In this document: piece by piece, positions 48,949 through 58,364 of the stretch
Position numbering within the stretch: position 1 is the first letter of the stretch
How the letters are laid out: every line of letters begins with the position of its first letter
NCBI RefSeq assembly: GCF_020268605.1
Contig: NZ_CP084222.1
Coordinates: forward strand, 1 to 64,000
Length of the DNA: 64,000 nt
Direction: 5' to 3'
Source: Arsenophonus apicola
Lineage (GTDB): Bacteria > Pseudomonadota > Gammaproteobacteria > Enterobacterales > Enterobacteriaceae
Made by a program: the position numbers and the translations under genes
The notes under the pieces: model-generated
Told to the model about the DNA's origin: nothing
Databases searched by the model: none
What the model saw: the letters and a program-made list of their open reading frames with translations, nothing else

Positions 48949-51474
48949 GTGAAGATCGTAAAGTTTTTTCTTTTTTTTATAGTTTGTTGTCTAGTTTTGG
49001 GGGCTGGATCTATTTTTGGTTTGTACAAATATGTCGAATCAGAACTGCCTGATGTAGCAACATTAAAAGATGTTCGATTGCAAGTACCTATGCAGGTGTT
49101 AAGTGCAGAGGGTGAGTTGATCGCGCAATTTGGAGAGAAACGTCGTCTTCCATTGTCCTTAAAAGAAATTCCCCCACTAATGATAAAAGCTTTTGTTGCG
49201 ACGGAAGATAGCCGATATTATGAGCATCATGGTATTGATCCTATAGGCGTTTTTCGCGCTATATCGGTCATAGCTGCTTCCGGTCATGCTTCGCAAGGGG
49301 CTAGTACAATAACGCAACAGTTAGCCAGAAATTTTTTCCTAAGCCGAGAAAAAACATTGATGCGTAAAGCTAAAGAGGTGTTTTTAGCTGTCCGGATTGA
49401 GCAATTATTGTCAAAAGATGAAATTCTGGAACTTTATTTAAATAAGATTTATTTAGGAAATCGCGCTTATGGTGTAGGTGCAGCTGCTTATGTTTATTTT
49501 GGTAAGTCTGTAAATGAATTAAGTTTAAGTGAAATTGCGATGATTGCAGGTTTACCAAAAGCACCTTCTACTTTTAATCCTCTTTATTCCTATGAACGAG
49601 CGATAAATCGTCGCAATATCGTATTATTACGGATGTTAGAAGAGGGGTATATTACTCAACAGCAATATAATGAAGCAAAGCGTGAAAAAATTATAGCCAC
49701 TTATCACGCACCAAAAATTTTATTTTCAGCGCCCTATCTGGCAGGAATGGTTAGGCAAGAGCTCTATAAACGCTATGGTGAGAATGCCTATACCGATGGT
49801 TATAAAGTCTATACCACCATCTTCAGTAAAGATCAGATAGCAGCAGAGAATGCTTTGCGTAATAACTTAATTAATTATGATATTCGTCATGGTTATCGAG
49901 GAGCAGAAAAAACTCTTTGGACGCAGCGACAAACACCTTGGGCACATGAACAAATTATTGAAAAACTAAAAAAAATACCTACTTATGGGCCATTAATTCC
50001 CGCTGTAGTTATTGCGACTGATAGAAATAAAGCTGAAGTTATAATGTCAAATGGTGTTTCTGTTGAGTTGGCAATCAATGGTGTTTCTTGGGCACGTAAA
50101 TATATTTCTGATGAGCGACAAGGAGTAACACCTAAAACGGTTAACGAAGTTGTTAAAGTGGGAGAATTAATTCGTATACGACAGGTTAAAGATAGTTGGT
50201 GGTTAGCGCAAATACCAGAAGCAAATTCAGCTTTTATTGCTCTCAATCCAATCGATGGCGCTATTGTTGCGTTGGTTGGCGGGTTTGATTTTGAGTTAAG
50301 TAAATTTAATCGAGTAACCCAGTCATTACGTCAAGTTGGTTCCAATATTAAACCTTTTCTTTATACCGCAGCATTAGATAAAGGATTAACGTTAGCTTCG
50401 TTATTAAATGATATGCCTATTACTCGTTGGGATGCTGGAGCTGATTCAGATTGGCGACCTAAAAATTCTCCCGACAAATATGCAGGTCCAATTAGTTTGC
50501 GGCAAGGATTAGGACAGTCGAAAAATGTTGTGATGGTACGAGCTATGCGTGCAATGGGAGTTGATTATGCGGCGGATTATCTAAAACGCTTTGGCTTTCC
50601 TGAAGAAAATATTAATCGAACAGAGTCATTGGCATTAGGTGCTCCGTCATTTACGCCTATGCAAATAGTTCGAGGTTATGCTGTTATGTCTAATGGTGGT
50701 TACCTTATCGATCCTTATTTCATTAGTCGAGTTGAAGGGCTAGAAGGTCAGATTGTGTTTGAAGCTAAGCCCAAAATCGCATGTCCTCAATGTAACGATA
50801 TACCTGTTATTTATGATGATGTACCAAAAATTAAAGAAATAAATGCAGAATCTATTGAGAATATAGTTAAATCTACAACACCGACGATGAGGCTTGAACC
50901 TAGAGTAGATATTAATAGTGAAACGCCAATAACGGTTCAACAAGAAAAATATGCTCCACATGTAATTAGTACACCTTTGGCTTTTTTAATTAGTAATGCA
51001 ATGATGACGAATATTTATGGAGAGCCTGGTTGGATGGGGACAGGCTGGCGTGCGAGAGATTTTAAACGTAAAGATATTGGCGGAAAGACAGGAACGACTA
51101 ATAGTTCTAAAGATGCTTGGTTTTCTGGTTATGGCCCCGAGCTAGTTGCTACAGCCTGGATAGGCTTTGATGATAACAGACGCAGTTTAGGGCGTACTAT
51201 TACCGGTGGCGAAGCGGGAGCAAAAAGTGCTCAACCTATCTGGAATGATTATATGAAAGTTGTTCTTGATGGAGTGATGGAAAATAAAATACAGCCCCCA
51301 GAAGGAATTATTTCTATTACTATTGATAACAAAACCGGTAAATTAGCAACGGATAATTCAGTAAGTAAAAGTTTGGAATATTTTATTGAAGGAACTGAAC
51401 CTAAAACAGCAGCTATTCGAGAGGTAGGTACAATGGTTATTTCTGAAGATGGCAATAGTCAGGAACTTTTTTGA
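48949..51474 (+). CDS. mrcA: Penicillin-binding protein 1A (bifunctional)
   Basis: PBP1A polymerises and cross-links peptidoglycan. An N-terminal membrane anchor is followed by the GT51 glycosyltransferase (EDSRYYEHHGIDPIG, then GASTITQQLARNFFL) and the OB-like and transpeptidase domains, with SxxK in GSNIKPF, SKN in GQSKNVVM and KTGTTN. I start at GTG 48949 (VKIVKFFLF), matching the E. coli MKFVKYFL start; 841 residues against 850. A TTG 42 nt upstream is in frame but not supported. Confidence 0.96.
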   Translation: MKIVKFFLFFIVCCLVLGAGSIFGLYKYVESELPDVATLKDVRLQVPMQVLSAEGELIAQFGEKRRLPLSLKEIPPLMIKAFVATEDSRYYEHHGIDPIGVFRAISVIAASGHASQGASTITQQLARNFFLSREKTLMRKAKEVFLAVRIEQLLSKDEILELYLNKIYLGNRAYGVGAAAYVYFGKSVNELSLSEIAMIAGLPKAPSTFNPLYSYERAINRRNIVLLRMLEEGYITQQQYNEAKREKIIATYHAPKILFSAPYLAGMVRQELYKRYGENAYTDGYKVYTTIFSKDQIAAENALRNNLINYDIRHGYRGAEKTLWTQRQTPWAHEQIIEKLKKIPTYGPLIPAVVIATDRNKAEVIMSNGVSVELAINGVSWARKYISDERQGVTPKTVNEVVKVGELIRIRQVKDSWWLAQIPEANSAFIALNPIDGAIVALVGGFDFELSKFNRVTQSLRQVGSNIKPFLYTAALDKGLTLASLLNDMPITRWDAGADSDWRPKNSPDKYAGPISLRQGLGQSKNVVMVRAMRAMGVDYAADYLKRFGFPEENINRTESLALGAPSFTPMQIVRGYAVMSNGGYLIDPYFISRVEGLEGQIVFEAKPKIACPQCNDIPVIYDDVPKIKEINAESIENIVKSTTPTMRLEPRVDINSETPITVQQEKYAPHVISTPLAFLISNAMMTNIYGEPGWMGTGWRARDFKRKDIGGKTGTTNSSKDAWFSGYGPELVATAWIGFDDNRRSLGRTITGGEAGAKSAQPIWNDYMKVVLDGVMENKIQPPEGIISITIDNKTGKLATDNSVSKSLEYFIEGTEPKTAAIREVGTMVISEDGNSQELF

Positions 51475-51505
51475 ACACTTATAACTTTGTTTAATTTTTG
51501 TCGTT

Positions 51506-51540
51506 GAAATTAGGGTTATTAAATAGACCCTATTTCATTT
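51506..51540. terminator. Bidirectional terminator between mrcA and nudE
   Basis: GAAATTAGGGT and ACCCTATTTC pair with one bulge around TATTAAATAG and are followed by ATTT. It separates the convergent mrcA (+) and nudE (-). Confidence 0.6.
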
Positions 51541-51563
51541 AACAATATTAGGACTTAATTGAG

Positions 51564-52115
51564 TTAGCGAATATTTTTGAGATAACGTTGAGCATATAAT
51601 AGAGCGCTAATATTTCTCGCTTCGTTAAAATCTTTAACATCAAGGAGTTCCATCATATTGTCAATTGGCCAACGAATTTGTTCTAGCGGTTCGGGTTCAT
51701 CGCCCTCTAGTTTTTCCTCATAAAGATTTTGTGCAATGAATATATTCATTTTACTAGAAAAATAGGCAGGGGATATTGTTAGTTTTCCTAGCAATTCAAC
51801 ATGTTTTGCGCCATAACCAATTTCCTCTTTTAATTCTCTTATAGCAGCTTGAATGGCACTTTCTCCTTTATCAATAGCTCCCTTAGGAAAACCTAATTCA
51901 TACTCTTCAATACCAACAGCATATTCACGAATTAAAATTAGTTCGTTATTGATAATAGGAACAATCAGTACGGCTTCATTTATTGTTGGCTGCATTCGTT
52001 CATAAAGACGCTTAACGCCATTACTAAATTCAAGATCAACAGATTGGATACGAAAAAGTCTAGATTCAGCAATATTTTTTATATCCAGAATTTTGGGTTT
52101 TTTCATTTGTTTCAT
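51564..52115 (-). CDS. nudE: ADP compounds hydrolase NudE (Nudix)
   Basis: NudE hydrolyses ADP-ribose, NADH and ApnA. The Nudix box GAIDKGESAIQAAIRELKEEIG (reported here as G-x5-E-x7-RELxEExG) is complete. The 183 residues from ATG 52115 match E. coli (186). A TTG six codons upstream is in frame but unsupported. It lies between mrcA and igaA in the E. coli order. Confidence 0.93.
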   Translation of the reverse strand: MKQMKKPKILDIKNIAESRLFRIQSVDLEFSNGVKRLYERMQPTINEAVLIVPIINNELILIREYAVGIEEYELGFPKGAIDKGESAIQAAIRELKEEIGYGAKHVELLGKLTISPAYFSSKMNIFIAQNLYEEKLEGDEPEPLEQIRWPIDNMMELLDVKDFNEARNISALLYAQRYLKNIR

Positions 52116-52464
52116 ATACTGTGTCCCGGACAAAATTTGTTGAATAGATTATAACTTTTTATATTAAAGACAAGGATGGACTTTTAGTTTTTTGCTGAAA
52201 TCAATTGTCATTCAATCTATCTATTTAGTGATAATATATCAATAAATTTAACCAGAATTGATTATTAGGATAAGGATGTTTTAGTAATATTTTTATTAAA
52301 TTACTTATTAATTGAACTACTATCTTGTTAAAATAAATAATGATAAATCGTAACTCATTGTTATTGATATTAAAAATAGAAAACTAGAATAGGAATTACC
52401 TTATTTAGAGCTACGGAAATGGTTGTTATTCTGCACAGGCATTATTCGTTACATCGGGGAAGAA
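52116..52464. other. Intergenic region nudE-igaA
   Basis: About 350 nt of AT-rich sequence between the divergent nudE and igaA. It must carry promoters for both. I cannot support any specific site or small gene. Confidence 0.4.
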
Positions 52465-54609
52465 ATGAGCTTACCTTTTGTTATATTGGTTATTTTAATT
52501 ATTTGCTTGTTTATATTAATTTTCTTTTTGTTTATGAAGGGAAAAAAAGGTAATGATGTAGATAGATTACCTTTCTTAATACATGCTAATTATCGCAAAA
52601 TTACATCTGATGAATATCAGATAATTTGTGATTATCTTAAATATACCAATTCTGAACAAATCTTAATAAAGACAAAAGAGGCTACAATAAGAAAGTTATT
52701 TGATTTCCCTAAAAGAAATGCTTGGGTTTCTTCGGGCTGTAATGCAATAACACGTTTTTCTTTAATCAACGAGCAAGATAATTTATGGCGCTATTTTATT
52801 GATACTAAAGAAGTTCATTTACCCCGACAATTAGAACCTTATTTAACAACGCAAAATGTTATGGATGTTGTTGAAACTGATACCTTACCTCTTGTTATAT
52901 CAGTAAATAATCATTTTTTGGCTGATTTCAAGCAAGATTTTAAAGAATTTCATTTAGCTAGAGAAATAACATTTCCACCAGTTAATGCTTTGATTCAAGA
53001 GAGTGGTCAGCAACTGGTAAAATTTATTAAGGTTAGAAAAGAGACATTGGAAGAGTATAAGCTTAATCGATCGTTTAGTTTATGGGGTGGTGGCGTTATT
53101 TGTGTTGGGCTAATTGTTTGTGCACTTTCGTTATTTGTTATTGCTATTTTTTTTCCTTGGTTAATGCTATTGGGCGGACTTACTTTTATTGTTGGAGTGT
53201 ATCTCCTTTATCGACCCTATATTTTTCGTAAAAGATATCAACAAGATATTCGTTGTGTAGAGGGTAAACCTAAACGATTGGGTTTATTCGGCGAGTTTGA
53301 CAAAGGTAAAAAACATAATATTTCATTGGCTGGAATTGATCTTATTTATCCATCTCATTGGGAGCCATTCCTGGAATATGAGATTGATCAAGCTATTAAT
53401 ATTGATATGTATGCAAACGGTTACGTTGTTCGTCAAGGACGTTACTTATCTTTACATGAAGAGGCACGTCGTTATCCATATAAAAGATATGGCAAAAATT
53501 TAATGTTGGTGATAACAAGTTTTTTTCTCATGTTACTACTTCATTTCTATGAACCGGTTCATTTACCAGCGAGGTTAATTTTTCATTGGCTTAATGGAGA
53601 AAATTATCGACATACAACAAATTATTCTGAATTGGAAGTAATGCCATTACAGATTGGAGATTATATTGCAGTTAAAGGTGTGGGTATGTGCTATGTACCT
53701 ATTGATTTTATAGAGAAAGGTAATCGATTTGATTTTCTTCCTTTTGATTGTTCCGGTATCTATTGGAATAATATAAGCCCCTCTCCTATACCTGAATCTG
53801 ATATAGTTGAAAAAGTATTTTCTCTTTCGACAACAGTTAAACAGCAGCTTTATTTTAATAACCTAGATCATAAAGTTAATCAGCAACTTCGACGCGAGAT
53901 TATGAAATCCGGCATGAATTTGCTTGATAATTTTGCTGATATCATTTTAAAAACAAATTCATTATGCCCACTTAATAATGAATGTTTTCGTTTAAAGAGC
54001 GCTTTAGTTAATTTAAGTGATACCTACGAATGGTCGGTACTTGTTGCTCGAGCAAAAAATGGAAAATTAGCCGGTACAAATGTGATATTACGGCCAGGTG
54101 GAGCAGAAACCCTGGAAAAATTGGTTAATGAAACAACATCTTTTTATATTAATAGAGAAATAGAAAAAGCAGCAGCATTATTGAATTCACCACCAGCCAG
54201 AGGTGTATTACTTATTAGTGAAGAAGGAAAACCGTTTGTCGATCTAGTTTCGTTCCACTCTCCTGTTGTTGATTCTTATACTCCATTACAAAAATGGCAG
54301 GAGCTGCAAAAATTGTCAGATATTTTGATGCATACGCCTTTTGAAGCAGAAGGTATTATTACTAAATTATTTGTCGATGCAAAAGGTACGCGTCATATTA
54401 TTTTACATAGTAAACCTAGCTCTATCTTACTTTTACGCTATATTAGTGCTTTTCTATTAAACTTGCTGTTAATGGCAACTTTTATATTGAATCTTATTCT
54501 GGTTATTACACGTAAGCGTATAAATAAATGGCGATTAAAAAGTATTCGACAATATTATGAGCATTGTTTCAATATTGTTCCTTCTTCTGACCAGCAAAAA
54601 AATATTTAA
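52465..54609 (+). CDS. igaA: Rcs phosphorelay repressor IgaA (YrfF/MucM family)
   Basis: IgaA is an inner-membrane protein that restrains the Rcs envelope-stress phosphorelay. The 714 residues from ATG 52465 (E. coli 711) have an N-terminal helix (LPFVILVILIICLFILIF), two helices near residues 200-250, one near 355-375 and a C-terminal one. Recognisable blocks are RQGRYLSLHEEARRYP, GTGMC-like GVGMCYVPIDF and HTPFEAEGIITKLF. GGGGAAG precedes the ATG. The longer frame from TTG 52423 adds 14 residues and is rejected. It heads igaA-hslR-hslO. Confidence 0.93.
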   Translation: MSLPFVILVILIICLFILIFFLFMKGKKGNDVDRLPFLIHANYRKITSDEYQIICDYLKYTNSEQILIKTKEATIRKLFDFPKRNAWVSSGCNAITRFSLINEQDNLWRYFIDTKEVHLPRQLEPYLTTQNVMDVVETDTLPLVISVNNHFLADFKQDFKEFHLAREITFPPVNALIQESGQQLVKFIKVRKETLEEYKLNRSFSLWGGGVICVGLIVCALSLFVIAIFFPWLMLLGGLTFIVGVYLLYRPYIFRKRYQQDIRCVEGKPKRLGLFGEFDKGKKHNISLAGIDLIYPSHWEPFLEYEIDQAINIDMYANGYVVRQGRYLSLHEEARRYPYKRYGKNLMLVITSFFLMLLLHFYEPVHLPARLIFHWLNGENYRHTTNYSELEVMPLQIGDYIAVKGVGMCYVPIDFIEKGNRFDFLPFDCSGIYWNNISPSPIPESDIVEKVFSLSTTVKQQLYFNNLDHKVNQQLRREIMKSGMNLLDNFADIILKTNSLCPLNNECFRLKSALVNLSDTYEWSVLVARAKNGKLAGTNVILRPGGAETLEKLVNETTSFYINREIEKAAALLNSPPARGVLLISEEGKPFVDLVSFHSPVVDSYTPLQKWQELQKLSDILMHTPFEAEGIITKLFVDAKGTRHIILHSKPSSILLLRYISAFLLNLLLMATFILNLILVITRKRINKWRLKSIRQYYEHCFNIVPSSDQQKNI

Positions 54610-54624
54610 CGTAATGAATCGAAT

Positions 54625-55041
54625 ATGAAAACACAATCAGAAATGGATTTGATTATCCGTTTAGATAAATGGTTATGGGCGGCACGTTTTTATAAAACTC
54701 GCGCAATTGCCCGTAAAATGATCGAGGGTGGCAAAGTTCACTATAATGGGCAGCGCAGTAAGCCAAGTAAAGTTGTTGAAAAGCATGCGATTATAAAATT
54801 AAGACAAGGAAATGATGAGCTAACTATAAAAGTATTGGCCATTAGCGATCAGCGACGGGGCGCATCGGAAGCAAGAGCGTTATATCGTGAAACACAAGAC
54901 AGTATTGTTAATAGAGAAAAATTAGCATTAGCGCGGAAAACCAACTCATTAACAATGCCAAATCCAGAACGTCGTCCTGATAAGAAAGAACGACGTAACC
55001 TGATTAAATTTAAGCATACAAATTTAAATGAGTCATTTTGA
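54625..55041 (+). CDS. hslR: Heat shock protein 15 (HslR), S4 RNA-binding
   Basis: HslR binds free 50S subunits carrying nascent chains and helps rescue stalled ribosomes. The S4 domain spans LDKWLWAARFYKTRAIARKM and the conserved VHYNGQRSKPSKVV. The basic C-terminus includes NPERRPDKKERRNL. The 138 residues compare with 133 in E. coli. It lies 15 nt after igaA and touches hslO. Confidence 0.95.
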   Translation: MKTQSEMDLIIRLDKWLWAARFYKTRAIARKMIEGGKVHYNGQRSKPSKVVEKHAIIKLRQGNDELTIKVLAISDQRRGASEARALYRETQDSIVNREKLALARKTNSLTMPNPERRPDKKERRNLIKFKHTNLNESF

Positions 55042-55067
55042 TGACGACTTTAGTAATGAGAGAAAAT

Positions 55068-55940
55068 ATGTCTAAATATGACCAGTTACACCGTTTTTTG
55101 TTTGAAGATGATGCTGTTCGTGGTGAGCTAGTTTCAGTTAATGAGACTTATAGAAAAATACTTTATCAACACAATTATCCGCCAGCAGTTAATTTATTAT
55201 TGGGTGAATTGTTAGTTGCCACTAGTTTATTAACGGCAACTTTAAAATTTGATGGTGATATTACCCTACAAATTCAAGGAGATGGCCCTGTAAAAATGCT
55301 GGTAATAAACGGAAATAATCATCAACAAATGAGAGGTGTTGCTCGTGTTGAGGGACCCGTTACTAATCAATCATCATTAAAACAGATGATTGGTCAAGGC
55401 TATATGGTGATCACGATTACACCAACAAATGGTGAGCGTTATCAAGGTGTTGTTGCATTGGAAAGTAATACAATAGCGGAATGTTTGGATGATTATTTTA
55501 AACAATCAGAACAGTTGCAGACACGTTTATTTATTCATTCCGCTGAGATAAATGGTCAGCCTGCTGCCGGTGGAATATTATTGCAAGTACTGCCCTCTGC
55601 AGCTAGTGAAAGTCAGCATAAATTTGATCATCTGGTAAAATTAACCGCAACGATTAAGGGCGAGGAGCTATATAACTTAGAGGCAAAGGAAATTCTTCAT
55701 CGTCTTTATCATGAAGAAGATGTGACTTTATTTGATCCGCAGCCAGTCACCTTTCATTGCAACTGCTCAAAAGAGCGTTGTGTAAACATTTTGCTATCTC
55801 TTCCTGATGAAGACATTGAGCATATATTACATGAACGGGGTGAAATTGATATTGAATGTGAATTTTGTGGGGCTAATTATCTGTTTAATAAGCAAGATAT
55901 TGAGGACTTGAGGCGAATTAAAAAACAGCAGATCCATTGA
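55068..55940 (+). CDS. hslO: Redox-activated chaperone Hsp33 (HslO)
   Basis: Hsp33 is activated as a holdase by oxidative unfolding. The conserved N-terminal domain includes LHRFLFEDDAVRGELVSV and LKFDGDITLQIQGDGPVK. The zinc-binding redox switch has CNCSKERC and CEFCG near the C-terminus. I start at ATG 55068 (290 residues; E. coli 292); the earlier TTG and ATG extend into hslR. It is the last gene of igaA-hslR-hslO. Confidence 0.96.
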   Translation: MSKYDQLHRFLFEDDAVRGELVSVNETYRKILYQHNYPPAVNLLLGELLVATSLLTATLKFDGDITLQIQGDGPVKMLVINGNNHQQMRGVARVEGPVTNQSSLKQMIGQGYMVITITPTNGERYQGVVALESNTIAECLDDYFKQSEQLQTRLFIHSAEINGQPAAGGILLQVLPSAASESQHKFDHLVKLTATIKGEELYNLEAKEILHRLYHEEDVTLFDPQPVTFHCNCSKERCVNILLSLPDEDIEHILHERGEIDIECEFCGANYLFNKQDIEDLRRIKKQQIH

Positions 55941-56001
55941 GTCATCCGTGCTTATTTTATGCCGTAATAAAAGCTATAAACACATATTTTACTGTAACGT
56001 T

Positions 56002-56023
56002 GATTGTGCTCTAGATCGCATTT
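56002..56023 (+). promoter_or_regulatory. Candidate cAMP-CRP site upstream of pckA
   Basis: GATTGTGCTCTAGATCGCAT, continuing to TT at 56023, matches the 22-bp CRP consensus at 18 positions by my count. It is centred about 125 nt before pckA. E. coli pckA is activated by cAMP-CRP. Confidence 0.6.
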
Positions 56024-56137
56024 CTAGTTGAGAAAATAGTTTAGATGAAATTTATTGATTTTTATCGCTGTTAATTTCGAGTAAAAATTTATGATAGGTC
56101 CTAATTAAGGTTAAAATTCATTTAGGAGCATAAATTA

Positions 56138-57760
56138 ATGAGTGCAAAAGAAAAGATTACTCCAGAAGAGATGGCTAGATATGGTATTCATCAAGTTACT
56201 GAAATCGTTTATAACCCAGGATATGAACAATTATTTGCAGAAGAAACAAAACCTTCTTTAAAAGGCTATGAACGCGGTATTGAAACTAACTTAGGCGCAG
56301 TGGCGGTTGATACCGGTATTTTTACTGGTAGATCACCCAAAGATAAATATATCGTTCGTGATAACGTTTCTATGAATACCGTTTGGTGGGCGGATCAAGG
56401 TAAAGGAAAAAATGATAACAAACCGATGACCGAGGCAGTCTGGAAATCATTAAAAGATTTGGTGACTAACCAATTGTCGGGTAAGCGTTTATTTATTATT
56501 GATGCTTTTTGCGGGGCGAATGCAGATACCCGTTTGAAGGTGCGCTTTATTACCGAAGTGGCTTGGCAGGCACATTTTGTCAAAAATATGTTTATTCGAC
56601 CTACTGAACAAGAATTGATTGATTTTCAACCAGATTTTGTTGTCATGAATGGTGCAAAATGTACTAATCCCAACTGGCAGGCTCAAGGCTTAAACTCAGA
56701 AAATTTTGTGGCGTTTAATTTGACTGAGCGTATGCAACTTATTGGCGGTACTTGGTATGGCGGTGAAATGAAGAAAGGATTGTTTTCTGTCATGAATTAT
56801 TTGCTGCCGTTAAAAGGAATTGCTTCGATGCATTGTTCAGCCAATGTTGGAGAAAAAGGGGATGTGGCGATTTTCTTTGGTTTGTCTGGTACAGGAAAAA
56901 CAACCCTTTCTACCGATCCTAAGCGTAAATTAATTGGTGATGATGAGCACGGATGGGATGATGATGGTGTATTTAATTTTGAAGGTGGTTGTTATGCTAA
57001 GACAATAAATTTGTCTGAAGCAGCAGAACCTGATATTTATCATGCGATCAAACGTGATGCATTATTAGAAAATGTCACTGTTTTAACTGATGGTTCGGTC
57101 GATTTTAATGATGGAACAAAAACAGAAAACACCCGAGTTTCTTATCCTATTTACCATATTAATAATATTGTTAAACCAATATCTAAAGCAGGCCATGCGA
57201 CGAAAGTGATTTTTCTGACAGCCGATGCTTTTGGCGTTTTGCCACCGGTATCTTGTTTGACACAGGAACAGACAGAATACCACTTTTTGTCAGGTTTTAC
57301 CGCTAAATTAGCGGGTACCGAACGCGGCATCACTGAACCTACGCCTACTTTTTCAGCCTGTTTTGGGGCTGCTTTTCTGACATTACATCCTACTCAATAT
57401 GCTGAAGTATTAGGTAAACGTATGAAAGCCGCTGGCGCAAAAGCATATCTGGTTAATACAGGTTGGAATGGAACCGGCAAACGTATTTCGATCAAAGATA
57501 CTCGTGCAATTATTGATGCAATTTTAAATGGGGATATAGATAAAGCAGACACCATAAATTTACCTGTTTTTAATTTAGCTATACCAACCCATTTGCCGGT
57601 AGTCGATAATAATATTTTAGATCCGCGTCATACTTATGCAGATAACAGCCAATGGGAAGTTAAAGCTAAAGATTTGGCTAAGCGATTTATTAATAATTTT
57701 GAGAAATATACTGATACCCCAGTGGGTGCGGCACTTGTGAAAGCAGGTCCAAAGCTATAA
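56138..57760 (+). CDS. pckA: Phosphoenolpyruvate carboxykinase (ATP)
   Basis: PckA makes phosphoenolpyruvate from oxaloacetate, the committed step of gluconeogenesis. The kinase P-loop GLSGTGKTTLS lies near residue 248, followed by IGDDEHGWDDDGVFNFEGG for metal and oxaloacetate binding, and TGWNGTGKRI. The 540 residues equal E. coli. TAGGAG precedes the ATG, and a candidate CRP site lies upstream. Together with acs it implies use of acetate or amino acids as carbon sources. Confidence 0.97.
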   Translation: MSAKEKITPEEMARYGIHQVTEIVYNPGYEQLFAEETKPSLKGYERGIETNLGAVAVDTGIFTGRSPKDKYIVRDNVSMNTVWWADQGKGKNDNKPMTEAVWKSLKDLVTNQLSGKRLFIIDAFCGANADTRLKVRFITEVAWQAHFVKNMFIRPTEQELIDFQPDFVVMNGAKCTNPNWQAQGLNSENFVAFNLTERMQLIGGTWYGGEMKKGLFSVMNYLLPLKGIASMHCSANVGEKGDVAIFFGLSGTGKTTLSTDPKRKLIGDDEHGWDDDGVFNFEGGCYAKTINLSEAAEPDIYHAIKRDALLENVTVLTDGSVDFNDGTKTENTRVSYPIYHINNIVKPISKAGHATKVIFLTADAFGVLPPVSCLTQEQTEYHFLSGFTAKLAGTERGITEPTPTFSACFGAAFLTLHPTQYAEVLGKRMKAAGAKAYLVNTGWNGTGKRISIKDTRAIIDAILNGDIDKADTINLPVFNLAIPTHLPVVDNNILDPRHTYADNSQWEVKAKDLAKRFINNFEKYTDTPVGAALVKAGPKL

Positions 57761-57798
57761 TTTTTTGATTAAAAGGTTACTGATAATAAAGTAAAAAG

Positions 57799-57832
57799 TG
57801 CATAGGATAGAATAAAATCTATGCATTTTTTA
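57799..57832 (+). terminator. pckA terminator
   Basis: TGCATAG (57799-57805) and CTATGCA (57819-57825) form the stem, followed by TTTTTTATTTT. It lies about 38 nt past the pckA stop. Confidence 0.85.
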
Positions 57833-58045
57833 TTTTATTGTGAATATGTCTTGCGGTATTAATGAATTGAAATGGGACAGCAAAAATTTTTTAAAGTTGT
57901 CTCTATGGCCTTGCTGTTACGTTATATCCGATAGTATATAAGTCAAAAAGCGGAATCTATTAAAACATCCACCTTATAATGAAATCTTTATTAATTACTC
58001 GTGATGATAAAATTAATCGGATAAAAGTTAAAATTGATAAGTGCT

Positions 58046-58144
58046 AAAAAAAGTGCCAGCGCTAGGCTGGCATAAGTAAACACTGGAAGCAATGTGAGCA
58101 ATGTCGTCCTTTCATATGATCCCAGAAAGGTTCATCTGAAAGTG
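58046..58144 (-). ncRNA. ryhB: RyhB iron-regulated small RNA
   Basis: On the minus strand the core CGACATTGCTCACATTGC, continuing TTCCAGT, is essentially identical to the E. coli RyhB seed. A 5' hairpin (CCTTTC with GAAAGG) precedes it, and the terminator GCCAGC, loop, GCTGGC then TTTTTTT follows, as in E. coli. The estimated length is about 99 nt against 90. RyhB pairs with messages of iron-using proteins through Hfq. A Fur-type operator overlaps its promoter. In E. coli it lies between yhhX and yhhY; here it is between pckA and yhiN. Confidence 0.93.
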
Positions 58145-58149
58145 TTTTA

Positions 58150-58178
58150 ATGATAATGGTTATCACTATCATTTGTAA
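58150..58178 (-). promoter_or_regulatory. ryhB promoter with overlapping Fur box
   Basis: On the minus strand, TTACAA (58178-58173), a 17-nt spacer and TATCAT (58155-58150) form the promoter. GATAATGGTTATCACTATC (58152-58170, plus strand) matches the 19-bp Fur consensus at 16 positions and covers the spacer and -10, so Fur-Fe should repress it. Confidence 0.82.
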
Positions 58179-58364
58179 AGTGATTTTTTTAATATAAATG
58201 TAAAAAATTCATTTTTAATTATTATTATCTGATAAATATAGTATATTTTTATAATAATGTGTTTTACAATCTTAAAACAATAATTTTATGGTTGAAGACA
58301 ATTAATAAAAATTAAAGAGATCATTTTAGCTGATAATATTAATAAGTTAACGATAACGAAGGCG

